Positions 23,283 to 32,813 of a stretch of 64,000 bases of DNA are shown piece after piece (within the stretch, counting starts at the first letter, position 1; each line of letters begins with the position of its first letter). A model generated the notes under the pieces. It did not search any database, was not told the origin of the DNA, and worked only from the letters and a program-made list of their open reading frames with translations. The DNA is from Mycobacterium sp. UM_CSW (GTDB lineage Bacteria; Actinomycetota; Actinomycetes; Mycobacteriales; Mycobacteriaceae), in the NCBI RefSeq assembly GCF_000455205.1, contig NZ_AUWQ01000012.1, positions 124,001-188,000 of the forward strand, read 5' to 3'. The translations under genes and the position numbers were made by a program.

Positions 23283-24623
23283 TCAGTCGGGCAACTGGGC
23301 CTTCGCCGCGGCCAGCCGAGACGAGAGCGTCCCGTCGATCACCTCGTCGGCCACGGCGATCAACAGGCCGCCCAGCAACTCGGGATCGATCTGCAGCTGC
23401 ACCGACACCGGATGGTCGTAGATGCGGCTGAGGACCTCGGTGACACGGGTGCGTTGGGCGTCGGTGAGCTCGGCCGCCGCGCCGACCTGCGCGACGATCT
23501 CGCCCCGGCGCGCCACCGCGACCTGCGCCAAGAACTTCATGGCCTCCTCGGCCGGTTCGCCCCTCAGCAGCTCGATGGTCTGGCTCAGCAGCGCCCGCGC
23601 GACCGGGTTGACCCTGCCGCTGGCGCTGGCAAGCACCTTGCGCAGCAACTCAACTCGTCCCTCGGCGGGAGACGCGTAGTCGCCCAACAGGATGGACAGC
23701 CGCGGCTGCGCGTCGAGGATGCGTGCGAACCGGAACAGCTGCTCTTCGACCTCGCTGACGCGGTCCTCGCGTTCGGCGACCTCCAGCAGCGCCTGTCGCG
23801 AGATGTGCTCGATGGCGTCGATCAGATCGGAGTTGGCCGACCAACGCTCGGAAACGGCCGCCCGCAGCACGTCGAGAGTGGCGTCGCTGACCTTGCCGGA
23901 CACCAGGCGCTCGATCAGCCGGACCCGGGGCGCCGCGTCTTCGGCGGGGTCGGTGAGGTACCGGGTGACGACGATTTCGCGGTCCAGCATCTTGGCCACC
24001 GACACCAGCTCGGCGGAAAGCTTGGAAAGCGCATTGTTGTCAAGGTTTTTGGCAATGGTGCCGAAGCGATCCGACAGGCTGCCCAGCGCCTCGCGGCTGG
24101 CGGAGCGCATCTTCGTCATCAGCGGGTACGCCACCTCGGCGGGGGCGGGCGCCATGGCTTCGAGATCGTCCAGGAACCGGTCGACGGTCGCCGACTGCTG
24201 GTCGGGGTCGGCGACGTAACTGCGCACCAACTCCCCTGCCTGGCGCACGGATTCGTACCCCAGCTCGAGGCGCAGCTGACGGGTCAGCTGCGCCCGCAGC
24301 AGCTCGGCCTGGCGCGCGCCCTGCGCCGCGATGCGTTCGGCCTCGACCCCGGCCTGCGCCTGCAACTGCTCCGTGATGCGTTCCGCGTCCGCGCGGGCTT
24401 CCTCGACCACCCGTTCGGCCTCTTCCTTGGCCGCCTCGACCGCCTTGCTGTGGGCGGTGGTCGACTCGGTCAGCCGCTCGGCGGCCGCGGCCGAATCGGC
24501 CAACTGCTGGCGCACCAAATCCTGCCGGGCAGCCATCATCCTGCGCACCGGCGGCACGGCGTACCGCCACACCAGCGCGACGATGACCGCGAACCCAAGC
24601 AACTGTCCGAGAAAAGTCGACAT
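23283..24623 (-). CDS. atpH: ATP synthase fused b-delta subunit
   Basis: A 446-residue actinobacterial fusion. An N-terminal membrane helix (about residues 5-20) and a long charged b-type stalk helix (to about 165) are joined to a delta/OSCP domain (about 270-440) that caps F1. The helix carries the alanine- and glutamate-rich coiled-coil pattern expected of a stator. It follows atpF by 5 bases; together AtpF and this fusion form the peripheral stalk. Confidence 0.95.
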   Translation of the reverse strand: MSTFLGQLLGFAVIVALVWRYAVPPVRRMMAARQDLVRQQLADSAAAAERLTESTTAHSKAVEAAKEEAERVVEEARADAERITEQLQAQAGVEAERIAAQGARQAELLRAQLTRQLRLELGYESVRQAGELVRSYVADPDQQSATVDRFLDDLEAMAPAPAEVAYPLMTKMRSASREALGSLSDRFGTIAKNLDNNALSKLSAELVSVAKMLDREIVVTRYLTDPAEDAAPRVRLIERLVSGKVSDATLDVLRAAVSERWSANSDLIDAIEHISRQALLEVAEREDRVSEVEEQLFRFARILDAQPRLSILLGDYASPAEGRVELLRKVLASASGRVNPVARALLSQTIELLRGEPAEEAMKFLAQVAVARRGEIVAQVGAAAELTDAQRTRVTEVLSRIYDHPVSVQLQIDPELLGGLLIAVADEVIDGTLSSRLAAAKAQLPD

Positions 24624-24628
24624 CAGCC

Positions 24629-25147
24629 TTACCTTGTCGCGGCGGAGGTGGTGACGTCGACGCCGAGGATCCGGCTGGCCAGGGTCGCCGACATTGTTCC
24701 GACGTTGGCGCGCAGATCCAACTCCACGGCGTCCCGTTCCCGTTTGAGTTGTTCGGAGGCCAGCTGCACCGTCGCCATCACCTCTTGCTCGGCGCGGGCC
24801 CGCGCGTCCTCGATGACCTTGCGGCCTTCGGCGCGGGCGTTGTCACGGAAGGCCGACGCCTGCACGCGGGCCTCCTTCATGGCTTCTTCGTAATCGGCCT
24901 GGGCGGCTTCGAACTGCTCGGCCGACTTCTTGTTGTCGGCAACGGTCTTGGCGACCATGGCGTCGCGTTCGCGCAGCACCTTGAGGATCGGCGGCACCAC
25001 GAAGGTGCCGATGACGCCGAGCACGATGAGGAAGATGGCGAGCACGAAGAAGAACGTGCCGTTGGGGACAAGGAAGTTGCTGCCCCCCTTGCCTCCCTCG
25101 GCGACCACCTGGCCGGCGGCGAGCACCATGGGGTTCGGGTCACCCAT
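24629..25147 (-). CDS. atpF: ATP synthase Fo b subunit
   Basis: Stator subunit of 172 residues from ATG 25147, with one membrane helix at about residues 30-50 ([20 protein letters not shown]) followed by a long charged helix that pairs with the b-delta fusion. GTG 25150 is an alternative one codon upstream. It starts 9 bases after the atpE stop. Confidence 0.94.
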   Translation of the reverse strand: MGDPNPMVLAAGQVVAEGGKGGSNFLVPNGTFFFVLAIFLIVLGVIGTFVVPPILKVLRERDAMVAKTVADNKKSAEQFEAAQADYEEAMKEARVQASAFRDNARAEGRKVIEDARARAEQEVMATVQLASEQLKRERDAVELDLRANVGTMSATLASRILGVDVTTSAATR

Positions 25148-25156
25148 CACAGCGAA

Positions 25157-25423
<267 letters not shown>

Positions 25424-25448
25424 CTATCTGTTGGCTTATCTGGCTGGG

Positions 25449-26204
25449 CTAGTCATGGTGATCCTCCAGCTCCATGGCCTGGCTGAAGTACAAGATCGTC
25501 AGGATCGAGAAGATGAAGGCCTGGATTGCCCCGACGAACAGGTCGAACGACTTCCAGATCGCGTTGGGCAACCACATGATGTAGGGGGGGAAGAGCGCGA
25601 TCAGCGCCACCAGGATGCCGCCCGCGAAGATGTTCCCAAAGAGTCGGAGCGACAACGAGATCGGCTTCGCCAATTCTTCGACCAGGTTGATCGGCGCCAG
25701 GAACGCCACGTGCCCCTTGAGCACCTTGAGCGGGTGACCGACGATGCCCCGGCGCCAGATGCCTGCGATGTGGTAGCAGACGAAGACGAAAAGGGCCAGC
25801 GCCAGAACGTAATTGATGTCGGCCGCGGCCGACTTGAGCAACTCGGTGGTGTGGCCGGACTTGTCCGTGTACTGCAGCGGCAGCACCGAGAGCCAGTTGG
25901 AGATCAGGATGAAGATGAAGATGGTGACGGCCAGCGGCAGCACGAACGGCGCGATCCGCATCCCGATGGCGCTCTCGATCTGGTTGCGCATCTGGATGGT
26001 GAGCGCCTCCCAAAACAGTTGCACCCCACTGGGAACGCCACTCGACGTGATCTTGGAGCGCAGGAAGAACGCCAGGGCGATCACGATCACGCCGGCTATC
26101 GCGGTCGACAGCACGGTGTCGGTGTTGACGGTCAAGCCCAGCCAGGTTGCGGTGGTGTGCTCGCCGACCTCGATCTGGGAACCGGCCAGGATCGTCTCAG
26201 TCAT
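25449..26204 (-). CDS. atpB: ATP synthase Fo a subunit
   Basis: Proton channel subunit, 251 residues, with five or six membrane helices. The essential arginine facing the c-ring is R187 in [15 protein letters not shown] 26204 matches the family N-terminus (MTETILA); the frame is open further upstream over atpI. Its start overlaps the atpI stop by 8 bases. Confidence 0.96.
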   Translation of the reverse strand: MTETILAGSQIEVGEHTTATWLGLTVNTDTVLSTAIAGVIVIALAFFLRSKITSSGVPSGVQLFWEALTIQMRNQIESAIGMRIAPFVLPLAVTIFIFILISNWLSVLPLQYTDKSGHTTELLKSAAADINYVLALALFVFVCYHIAGIWRRGIVGHPLKVLKGHVAFLAPINLVEELAKPISLSLRLFGNIFAGGILVALIALFPPYIMWLPNAIWKSFDLFVGAIQAFIFSILTILYFSQAMELEDHHD

Positions 26205-26664
26205 CGCTGGTGCTCCTTCCGTCCGACCCGTCCGGGCCCAGGGCCGCGGCCGGCTCCCCCGTGCGCAGCTTCTTGTAGACCGGCACCGCGGTCGACACGA
26301 CCAGGAGCACCTGGAAGAGCGCCAGGCCGAACATCGCGCCCAGGCCGTTCGGCCGGAAAACGTAGGCAATGATCAGCGCGATGACGGTGATAATCGCCAG
26401 TCGGGTCGCCGAATTGAGTGCCATCGAGCTTTTCAGTGGATGCTCTTTCGCGGTGATCGACGCGACCGAACGCCGGACCAACAATGCGTTGAGCAAACCC
26501 AGTAGCAACCCGACACCGAAGAACACGCCGAGCATGAGGCGACCCGACAATCCCGCGGCGAGCATCGCGAGCGCGGTGACCGCGACGCTGATCGCCAACA
26601 GCCGAACCGGACGGAAAGCAACAGAGGGGAACACCAACGGCGCGTCCTGCGCTGGTGTCGTCAC
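26197..26664 (-). CDS. AtpI-like membrane protein (Rv1303 type), ATP synthase operon
   Basis: A 155-residue membrane protein with four predicted helices (two pairs, about 20-65 and 88-130), in the position of atpI at the head of the ATP synthase operon. AtpI proteins help assemble the c-ring in other bacteria; the mycobacterial homologue is weakly similar and its function is assumed from position. It overlaps the start of atpB. Confidence 0.82.
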   Translation of the reverse strand: MTTPAQDAPLVFPSVAFRPVRLLAISVAVTALAMLAAGLSGRLMLGVFFGVGLLLGLLNALLVRRSVASITAKEHPLKSSMALNSATRLAIITVIALIIAYVFRPNGLGAMFGLALFQVLLVVSTAVPVYKKLRTGEPAAALGPDGSDGRSTSDD

Positions 26665-26912
26665 TGCAGCACCTCAATCCCAGGTAGTAAAGCGGGGAAC
26701 CCTCGACCGACCGATCGGTGGCCCGCCGAGCGTATCGCACGTCACGCTGGAATCACCCAAGGGGTAGCTCCCTTTGTCGGTCGTGAGTCGGCGCGCTCGG
26801 ACAAGCGTCCGAAGGGCCGGCTGGCCGGCAACCCTCAAGGTCTCTTTTTGGGGTTCTACCTGCACCGTACCATATGACGGACACCACTACTACTGGGTGT
26901 CGTAGCCCTCGT
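26665..26912. other. Intergenic region ahead of the ATP synthase operon
   Basis: 248 bases between the wecA stop and atpI start. It probably holds the atp operon promoter, but I could not pick one convincing -35/-10 pair. A short hairpin (ACACC-GGTGT, 26881-26900) lies just after wecA and could be a weak terminator. No open frame of note. Confidence 0.4.
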
Positions 26913-28091
26913 CTAGTCCACGTCCGAGTAGTCGTCGCGACGGCGCAGGAGCGGGATCGCCGTCGCCACTCCGGCGACCACGATCGCCCCCAGCATCACC
27001 GCGCCGGTGTCGCGCGGGTTGAAAAAGATTGTGCTGGCGGCGCCGAACGCGACAATGCCCACCCATAAATAGATGAGCAGCACCACCCGGCGATGCGAAT
27101 GGCCAATCTGCAGCAACCGGTGATGCAGGTGCATCTTGTCCGGGCTGAATGCGCTGCGACCCGCGCGGGTGCGACGCACGATCGCCAGCAACAGGTCGAG
27201 CATCGGCACGAAAATCACGGCCGCCACCAGCAGGAACGGCGACAGTAGAGCAAACACGTCGCGGGCGCCGTAGGCGTTCTGCGAAACCGGGCCTGCCGCG
27301 GTCGTCGCGGCCGCGGAGATCATCAGGCCGATCAGCATCGAGCCGGAATCGCCCATGAAGATCCTGGCCCGGTGGAAGTTGTGCGGCAGGAAGCCGAGGC
27401 AGGCGCCCGCCAACACCACCGAGATGACCGCGGGCGGGTAGAACAGCACGTCGCCGCCGTGGTCGCGCAGCAGGCCGACCGAGAACAGGCAGATCGCCAT
27501 CGCCATGATGAGCCCCAGCCCGGCGGCCAGCCCGTCGAGCCCGTCGACGAAGTTCATCGCGTTAACGACCGAGACCGTCAGCGCCAGGGTCAGCAGGATC
27601 GACGACGCCTGGTCCAGCACTATCGTGCCGACGCCGCCGATCGGGATGTACAGCACGCTCCAGGCGACGCCCATGGTGACCAGCACGCTGGCCGCGGTGA
27701 TCTGGCCGGCGAACTTGGTCAGGGCGTCCAGGCCCCAGCGGTCGTCGATCAGGCCGATGCCGACGATCACCGCGGCGGCCACCAGGACGGCGGGCATGCC
27801 GGTGGAGTAGACGAAGCCGCGGGTGAGCGCAGGCAGCTGCCAGGCCAGGAAGACGGCCGAGATCACGCCGAGGAACATCGCCAGCCCACCCATGCGCGGG
27901 GTGGGTGTGACGTGCACGTCGCGTTCGCGGGGGTAGGCGACCGCGCCCAGCCGGGTGGCCAGGACGCGCACCGGTCCGGTCGCGAAGTACGTGACGATCG
28001 CGGCGGTCAGCCCGACCACCGCGAGCTCGCGCAGCGGGACGCCGGTGCCGCGATCGGACAGGGCGAGCAGACCACCGGCAAGGCTGGACAC
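26913..28091 (-). CDS. wecA: Decaprenyl-phosphate GlcNAc-1-phosphate transferase WecA
   Basis: Starts the arabinogalactan linker by moving GlcNAc-1-P from UDP-GlcNAc to decaprenyl phosphate at the inner membrane. The 392-residue protein has about eleven membrane helices. Active-site motifs of the polyprenyl-phosphate HexNAc-1-P transferase family are present: GLIDDRWG, NFVDGLDGL, and the HxxH-type loop SPDKMHLHHRL. GTG 28091 is used; TTG 28094 is possible. Upstream codons that resemble the family N-terminus (MQYG) are out of frame by one base. Confidence 0.93.
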   Translation of the reverse strand: MSSLAGGLLALSDRGTGVPLRELAVVGLTAAIVTYFATGPVRVLATRLGAVAYPRERDVHVTPTPRMGGLAMFLGVISAVFLAWQLPALTRGFVYSTGMPAVLVAAAVIVGIGLIDDRWGLDALTKFAGQITAASVLVTMGVAWSVLYIPIGGVGTIVLDQASSILLTLALTVSVVNAMNFVDGLDGLAAGLGLIMAMAICLFSVGLLRDHGGDVLFYPPAVISVVLAGACLGFLPHNFHRARIFMGDSGSMLIGLMISAAATTAAGPVSQNAYGARDVFALLSPFLLVAAVIFVPMLDLLLAIVRRTRAGRSAFSPDKMHLHHRLLQIGHSHRRVVLLIYLWVGIVAFGAASTIFFNPRDTGAVMLGAIVVAGVATAIPLLRRRDDYSDVD

Positions 28092-28140
28092 CAACGAAAC
28101 CGTACTGCACCGGGCTGAGACGGGATTGACGGCGCTCGCG

Positions 28141-28794
28141 CTAGGCGATCAGGCCGGCCGGGTCCATGCCGAGGACTTCGGCGATCCGCTCGGCGCTGAC
28201 CGGGCCGGCCCGCAGGATGCGCGGGGTGTCCCCCGTCAGGTCGACGATCGTGGAGGCGGCCTGCTGCTGCGAGCGCCCCGCGTCGAGGTAGACGTCCACC
28301 AGATCGCCGAGCTGGTCGCGGGCCTCGTCGGCGTCGACCGCGGGCGGGCGGCCGGAGACGTTGGCACTGGACACCGCCATCGGCCCCACCTCGCGCAGCA
28401 ACTCGATGGCCACCGGGTGCAGCGGCATCCGCAGCATCACCGTGCCGCGGGCATCGCCGAGGTCCCAATGCAACGACGGCGCCTGCGTCACCACCAGGCT
28501 CAGCGCGCCCGGCCAGAAGGCGCGGATCAGGTCGCGCGCCCCGTCGGGCATCGTGTAGACCAGGCCCTCGATGGTGTGCCAGGAGCCGACGAGCACGCCC
28601 ACCGGCATGTCCCGGCCCCGGCCCTTGGCCGCGAGCAGCGCGGCAACCGCGGTGCTGTCGAAGGCGTCGGCGCCGATCCCGTACACGGTGTCGGTCGGCA
28701 ACACGACGAGCCGGCCGTTTTTGACCGCACCCGCTGCCGACGCGATTCCGACCGAACGCTGGTCGGGATCGCCGCAGTCGAACACGGTGGTCAA
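28141..28794 (-). CDS. L-threonylcarbamoyladenylate synthase (Sua5/YrdC family)
   Basis: Makes threonylcarbamoyl-AMP from threonine, bicarbonate and ATP, the precursor of the t6A modification of ANN-decoding tRNAs. The 217-residue YrdC domain has the conserved PTDTVYGIG and the SSANVSGRPP segments. Its start overlaps the prmC stop by 4 bases (ATGA), a common pairing of translation-quality genes. Confidence 0.92.
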   Translation of the reverse strand: MTTVFDCGDPDQRSVGIASAAGAVKNGRLVVLPTDTVYGIGADAFDSTAVAALLAAKGRGRDMPVGVLVGSWHTIEGLVYTMPDGARDLIRAFWPGALSLVVTQAPSLHWDLGDARGTVMLRMPLHPVAIELLREVGPMAVSSANVSGRPPAVDADEARDQLGDLVDVYLDAGRSQQQAASTIVDLTGDTPRILRAGPVSAERIAEVLGMDPAGLIA

Positions 28795-29669
28795 CGGGGC
28801 CCCCTTCGCGCCGTCACGAACCTCGGCCGCCCGGCCAGATCCCGGCGCGCCTCGATATCCTCGAAAAGCTCTGTGGCCCCGATCAATTCGACTGTTCGGG
28901 CCGACGTGGTGTCGTCGTGCTCGACGGCGAACATGCCGGCCGGGCGCAGCCAGCGCCCGGCGAGTCGGACGACGGCCGCGATGACCGCCATCCCGTCCGG
29001 GCCGCCGAACACCGCGTGCGGCGGATCATGTTGGGCCACTTCGGCTTCCACCGCGTGGTCATCGGGAACATAGGGCGGGTTGGCCACCACGAGGTCGACT
29101 TGTCCGTCCAGCTCGGACAGCAGCCCGGGGGCGGTCACGTCGGCGCGCACGAGTTCCACGGCGGTGCCCGCCGCGTTGCCGCGCGCGTACGTGAGGGCCG
29201 CCTCGGAGTCGTCGATGCCGATCACCCGCGCGGCGGGGCGGTGGCGGGCCAGCGCCACGGCCAAGGCGCCGGATCCGGTGCACAGGTCGACGATCACCGG
29301 CCGCGCCGGGAAGGGTTGCGCGGTGGCCCATTCCAGCATGGCCTCGGTCTCGGGGCGCGGAATGAACACACCGGGGCCGACGTGCAGCGTCACCGGCCCG
29401 AACGCCGCCGTCCCGGTGAGATGCTGCAACGGCACTCGCTTCGAGCGCGCGGCCACGATCTCGCGGTAGCGGCCGAAGAATTCGTCGCCCGGCGACTCGA
29501 GCAGGGTAAGCCGTCCGCGTTCGGTGCCGGTCAGGTGGGCGGCCAACTCCTCGGCGTCGTAACGCGCGGAATCGATTCCGGCTTCGGCCAGTTGCGCCGT
29601 CGCCGAGTCGATCGCGGTACGTAGGCTGCGCTGGATTGTCCCGCTCCTCCTCATCGCTTCGCTCTGCAT
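28791..29669 (-). CDS. prmC: Release factor N5-glutamine methyltransferase PrmC (HemK)
   Basis: Methylates the glutamine of the GGQ motif in release factors; its substrate gene prfA lies just upstream. The 292-residue protein has an N-terminal helical domain (about 12-85), the SAM-binding loop DLCTGSGALAVAL and the catalytic NPPY motif. Homology begins near residue 15 (SLRTAIDS). The first codons come from a short MIRU-like sequence between prfA and prmC, so the true start could be ATG 29669 or ATG 29654. Confidence 0.92.
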   Translation of the reverse strand: MQSEAMRRSGTIQRSLRTAIDSATAQLAEAGIDSARYDAEELAAHLTGTERGRLTLLESPGDEFFGRYREIVAARSKRVPLQHLTGTAAFGPVTLHVGPGVFIPRPETEAMLEWATAQPFPARPVIVDLCTGSGALAVALARHRPAARVIGIDDSEAALTYARGNAAGTAVELVRADVTAPGLLSELDGQVDLVVANPPYVPDDHAVEAEVAQHDPPHAVFGGPDGMAVIAAVVRLAGRWLRPAGMFAVEHDDTTSARTVELIGATELFEDIEARRDLAGRPRFVTARRGPR

Positions 29670-29688
29670 CGTCGCCGGGACGTCATGC
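29640..29688 (-). repeat. MIRU-like short interspersed element between prfA and prmC
   Basis: The minus strand reads GACGATGCAGAGCG, then AAGCGATGAGGAGGAGCGGG. I recognise this as the core of mycobacterial interspersed repetitive units. It sits between two same-strand genes, overlaps the prfA stop and supplies the start codon of prmC, which is how such elements are usually placed. Recognition is from memory of the motif, not from a search. Confidence 0.55.
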
Positions 29689-30756
29689 CTGCTGTAGCCG
29701 GGACTGCTTGTCCGCCGCGCTCAGCGCGTCGAACAACGCGTCGAGGTCACCATCGAGCACTTGGTCGAGATTGTGTGCCTTGAAACCGATCCGGTGATCG
29801 GTGATCCGGTTTTCCGGGAAGTTGTAGGTGCGGATGCGTTCGCTGCGGTCCACGGTGCGGACCTGGCTGGCCCGATCGGCCGACGCGTCGGCCAGCGCCT
29901 TTTCCTCCGCGAGGGCCTGCAGCCGGGCCGCCAGCACCTGCATGGCGCGGGCCTTGTTCTGCAGCTGCGACCGTTCGTTTTGACAGGTGACGACGATTCC
30001 GGTGGGCAGGTGCGTGATCCGCACCGCGGAGTCGGTGGTGTTGACGCCCTGCCCGCCCTTGCCGGACGAGCGGTAGACGTCGATGCGCAGGTCGGACTCG
30101 TCGATCTGCACCTCGCCGACTTCCTCGGGCTCGGGGTAGACCAGCACACCCGCGGCCGACGTGTGAACGCGCCCTTGGGATTCCGTCACCGGAACCCGTT
30201 GCACCCGGTGCACCCCGCCCTCGAACTTCATTCGCGACCACACACCGTCGGCCGCGTCGCCCTTGCTCGCGATGGCCAGCGTCGCGTCCTTGTAGCCACC
30301 CAGATCCGAGGTGGTTTCGTCGAGCACCGTGACCGTCCAGCCGTGCCGCTCGGCGTAGCGGATGTACATCCGGGCCAGGTCGGCGGCGAACAGCGCCGAT
30401 TCCTCGCCGCCCTCACCGGATTTGACCTCGAGCACGATGTCGTCGGCGTCGTGGGGGTCGCGCGGCGCCAGCATGTCGGTGAGCTGGCTGTCCAGTTCGG
30501 CCACCCGGGACTCCAGTTCGGTGACCTCGTCGGCGAACGACTCGTCGTCGACGACCAGTTCGCGCGCGGCCTCGAGGTCGCCGCGCGCGGCCTCCAGCTT
30601 GCGGTAGGTGCCGACGATCGGCGCCAGTCGGGCGAATCGGCGTCCCGCCTTGCGCGCCTCGTCGGGGTTGCTGTGCAGTTCGGGATCCGCCAACCGCTTT
30701 TCGAGCTCGGCGTGTTCGGCGAGCAGCACGTCGATGGTCTGTACCGGCTTCGTCAC
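29683..30756 (-). CDS. prfA: Peptide chain release factor 1
   Basis: Terminates translation at UAA and UAG. The 357-residue protein has the stop-recognition tripeptide PVT at residues 189-191 and the catalytic GGQ at 234-236. GTG 30756 is chosen because a strong Shine-Dalgarno (AGGAGGT) lies a few bases upstream; the frame is open a little further. The rpmE terminator lies immediately before it, so prfA probably has its own promoter. Confidence 0.96.
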   Translation of the reverse strand: MTKPVQTIDVLLAEHAELEKRLADPELHSNPDEARKAGRRFARLAPIVGTYRKLEAARGDLEAARELVVDDESFADEVTELESRVAELDSQLTDMLAPRDPHDADDIVLEVKSGEGGEESALFAADLARMYIRYAERHGWTVTVLDETTSDLGGYKDATLAIASKGDAADGVWSRMKFEGGVHRVQRVPVTESQGRVHTSAAGVLVYPEPEEVGEVQIDESDLRIDVYRSSGKGGQGVNTTDSAVRITHLPTGIVVTCQNERSQLQNKARAMQVLAARLQALAEEKALADASADRASQVRTVDRSERIRTYNFPENRITDHRIGFKAHNLDQVLDGDLDALFDALSAADKQSRLQQA

Positions 30757-30780
30757 GTCACACCTCCTGCCCCCGCACAC

Positions 30781-30826
30781 AAAACCGACGCCCGGCCTGT
30801 GCAGACTCGCACAGTTCGGGCGTCGG
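30781..30826 (-). terminator. Intrinsic terminator after rpmE
   Basis: On the minus strand a long hairpin has outer arms of 10 bp (30817-30826 with 30785-30794) and inner arms of 6 bp (30809-30814 with 30797-30802), separated by a 2-base mismatch, and ends in TTTT (30784-30781). It starts nine bases past the rpmE stop and ends before the prfA Shine-Dalgarno, separating the two transcripts. Confidence 0.85.
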
Positions 30827-30834
30827 TAAGCCAG

Positions 30835-31077
30835 CTATTTGTCGGTCGACTCGGCCGAGTCGGCCGCGGCCTTGCGCTTGCCGTAGCGCTTCTCGAAGCG
30901 GGCCACCCGGCCGCCGCTGTCGAGGATCTTTTGCTTGCCGGTGTAGAAGGGGTGGCACTGCGAGCAGACCTCGACGACGATGTTGCCGCCGGGCTTGGTG
31001 CTGCGCGTGGTGAACGTGTTCCCGCACCCGCAGTGCACGGTGGTCTCGCCGTACGCCGGATGAATGTCAGCTTTCAT
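30835..31077 (-). CDS. rpmE: 50S ribosomal protein L31 (zinc-binding C+ form)
   Basis: An 80-residue ribosomal protein. Cysteines in HCGCGN and CSQCH form the zinc ribbon, so this is the C+ type rather than the zinc-independent paralogue made under zinc starvation. ATG 31077 gives the standard N-terminus MKADIHP. The C-terminus is lysine- and alanine-rich. Confidence 0.96.
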   Translation of the reverse strand: MKADIHPAYGETTVHCGCGNTFTTRSTKPGGNIVVEVCSQCHPFYTGKQKILDSGGRVARFEKRYGKRKAAADSAESTDK

Positions 31078-31220
31078 GATGTCCTTTTCGATCGTTTGCC
31101 GCCCGGACCGGGCGCGAACTCCAAGAACCTGATCTGGTCCTGGGTTAGTCGACCCTCGATTATGCCAGGTCAACCTACATCAGCCCAAACAGCGAGCTGG
31201 TCGCCCGCATTCCCGGCTGC

Positions 31221-32801
31221 TCAGGGCCGCGACGCGTCGCGGTAGACGCGGCTTTTTGCGTCGCGGGTCCACACCACGCCGCCGCCGGGTGCGGTGCCCA
31301 GCGCGCTGAGCTCGCGTTTGAGGATCTTGTTGGTCGCCGTGGTCGGCAACCGGTCGGCGAGCCAGACGTAGCGGGGCCATGCCTTGGGCGACAGGTCGGG
31401 CTGATCGGCCAGGAACCGGCCGAATTCCTCCGGCGTCAGCTCCGCGCCGTCGGCCAGCACGATGGCCGCCATCACCTGGTCACCCGAGTGGTCGTCGGGT
31501 ACCGCGTACACCGCGACGTGGCTGACCGGTGCCAACCGCTCCAAGATGCGCTCGATGGGCGCCGTGGTCATGTTTTCGCCGTCGACGCGCAACCAGTCGC
31601 CGCTGCGCCCGGCGAAGTAGAGCCAGCCGTCGGCGTCTTTGTAGGCGAGGTCGCCGGACCAGAACATGCCGTGTCGCAGCCGCGCGTCGGTGGCCTCGGA
31701 GTCGTTGTAGTAGCCGGCGAACAGCCCGGCGCCGGTGGTGTTGACCAGCTCCCCGATCGCCTCGTCGGGGTTGGTCAGGGCGCCGTCGCGAAAGGTGGCG
31801 GGCGGGCACTCGGCCAAGGTGTCGGGGTTGTAGACGGCGACCCCGGGGAAGCCGCGGCCCAGCGACCCGGGCGGGCAGCCGTCCTCGCGGGTGATGACGA
31901 TCGCGCCCTCGGTGGAGCCGAAGCCGTCCCACACGATGCAGTCGAACCGCCTGCTGAACTCGGCGATGTCCCGGTCGCTCGCCTCGTTGCCGACCGCGAC
32001 CCGCAGCGGGTTGTCGCGGTCGTCGGGTCGCTCGGGCGTGGCCAGCACAAAGGCCAGCGGCTTGCCGACGTAGTTCATGAAGGTGGCCCCGTACCGGCGC
32101 AGGTCTCCCAGCAGCCCGGATGCCGAGAATGTCGCGGGGGCCATGGCCGCGCCGGTGGTCACCGCCACGCTCCACCCGGCATACAGGGCGTTGGCGTGGA
32201 ACAGCGGCATCGACAGGTAGCAGACGTCGGAGGCGTCGAGCTCGAACCGCCCGACCAGCGTTGCCCCGGCGAACAGCACGACGAGGTGGGTGACCCGCAC
32301 GGCCTTCGGGTCGCCGCTGGTGCCGGAGGTGAACAGCATCATGAAGGTGTCGGTCGGCGCGACCTCGCGATGCGGCGTCAGCGGTCCGGCGCCGCCAAGC
32401 AGCGCGCGCCACCGCTCGGCGGACACGTCGAAGACCCGGACACCGGGCAGGTCGAGGCCGTCCAGCAGCGCGCGGTGCGCCGGGTCGGTGAGCAGGATCT
32501 GGCAGTCGGCGCGGGCGATGTCGCGGGCCAGCGCGGCGCCGCGGCGGGTGTCGTTGATGCCGCAGAGCACGTAGCCGCCGAGCGCCGCCGACGCCATGGC
32601 CGTGAGCATCTCGGGGGTGTTGCCCAGCAGGGAGCCGACGTGCAGCGGACGGTCCGGGTCGGCGACCCCGATGACGGCGGCCGCGGTGGTGGTGGCGTCG
32701 GCCAGGTGCTCGCGCCAGGTCCAGACACGGTCGCCGTATTTCAGCGCCGGCGTGTCCTGATTCAGGCGCTGGCGAAGCAGTTGCTGCAGCGTCTCCGCCA
32801 C
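31221..32801 (-). CDS. Acyl-CoA synthetase / fatty-acid-CoA ligase (FadD1/FadD17 group)
   Basis: An ANL-superfamily adenylating enzyme of 526 residues that activates a carboxylic acid to its CoA thioester. Signature motifs: the phosphate loop LFTSGTSGDPKAVR, the adenine-binding GFGSTEGA, the hinge aspartate in WSGDLAYKD and the catalytic lysine near NKILKREL. Sequence is closest, by memory, to mycobacterial FadD17 and FadD1. This gene is not between rpmE and rho in M. tuberculosis. The substrate cannot be read from sequence. Confidence 0.87.
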   Translation of the reverse strand: MAETLQQLLRQRLNQDTPALKYGDRVWTWREHLADATTTAAAVIGVADPDRPLHVGSLLGNTPEMLTAMASAALGGYVLCGINDTRRGAALARDIARADCQILLTDPAHRALLDGLDLPGVRVFDVSAERWRALLGGAGPLTPHREVAPTDTFMMLFTSGTSGDPKAVRVTHLVVLFAGATLVGRFELDASDVCYLSMPLFHANALYAGWSVAVTTGAAMAPATFSASGLLGDLRRYGATFMNYVGKPLAFVLATPERPDDRDNPLRVAVGNEASDRDIAEFSRRFDCIVWDGFGSTEGAIVITREDGCPPGSLGRGFPGVAVYNPDTLAECPPATFRDGALTNPDEAIGELVNTTGAGLFAGYYNDSEATDARLRHGMFWSGDLAYKDADGWLYFAGRSGDWLRVDGENMTTAPIERILERLAPVSHVAVYAVPDDHSGDQVMAAIVLADGAELTPEEFGRFLADQPDLSPKAWPRYVWLADRLPTTATNKILKRELSALGTAPGGGVVWTRDAKSRVYRDASRP

Positions 32802-32813
32802 GGCGCAGCTGAG

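Noticed and set aside
26881-26900. Hairpin after wecA as an intrinsic terminator
   Set aside because: The stem is only 5 bp with no T-tract; too weak to claim.
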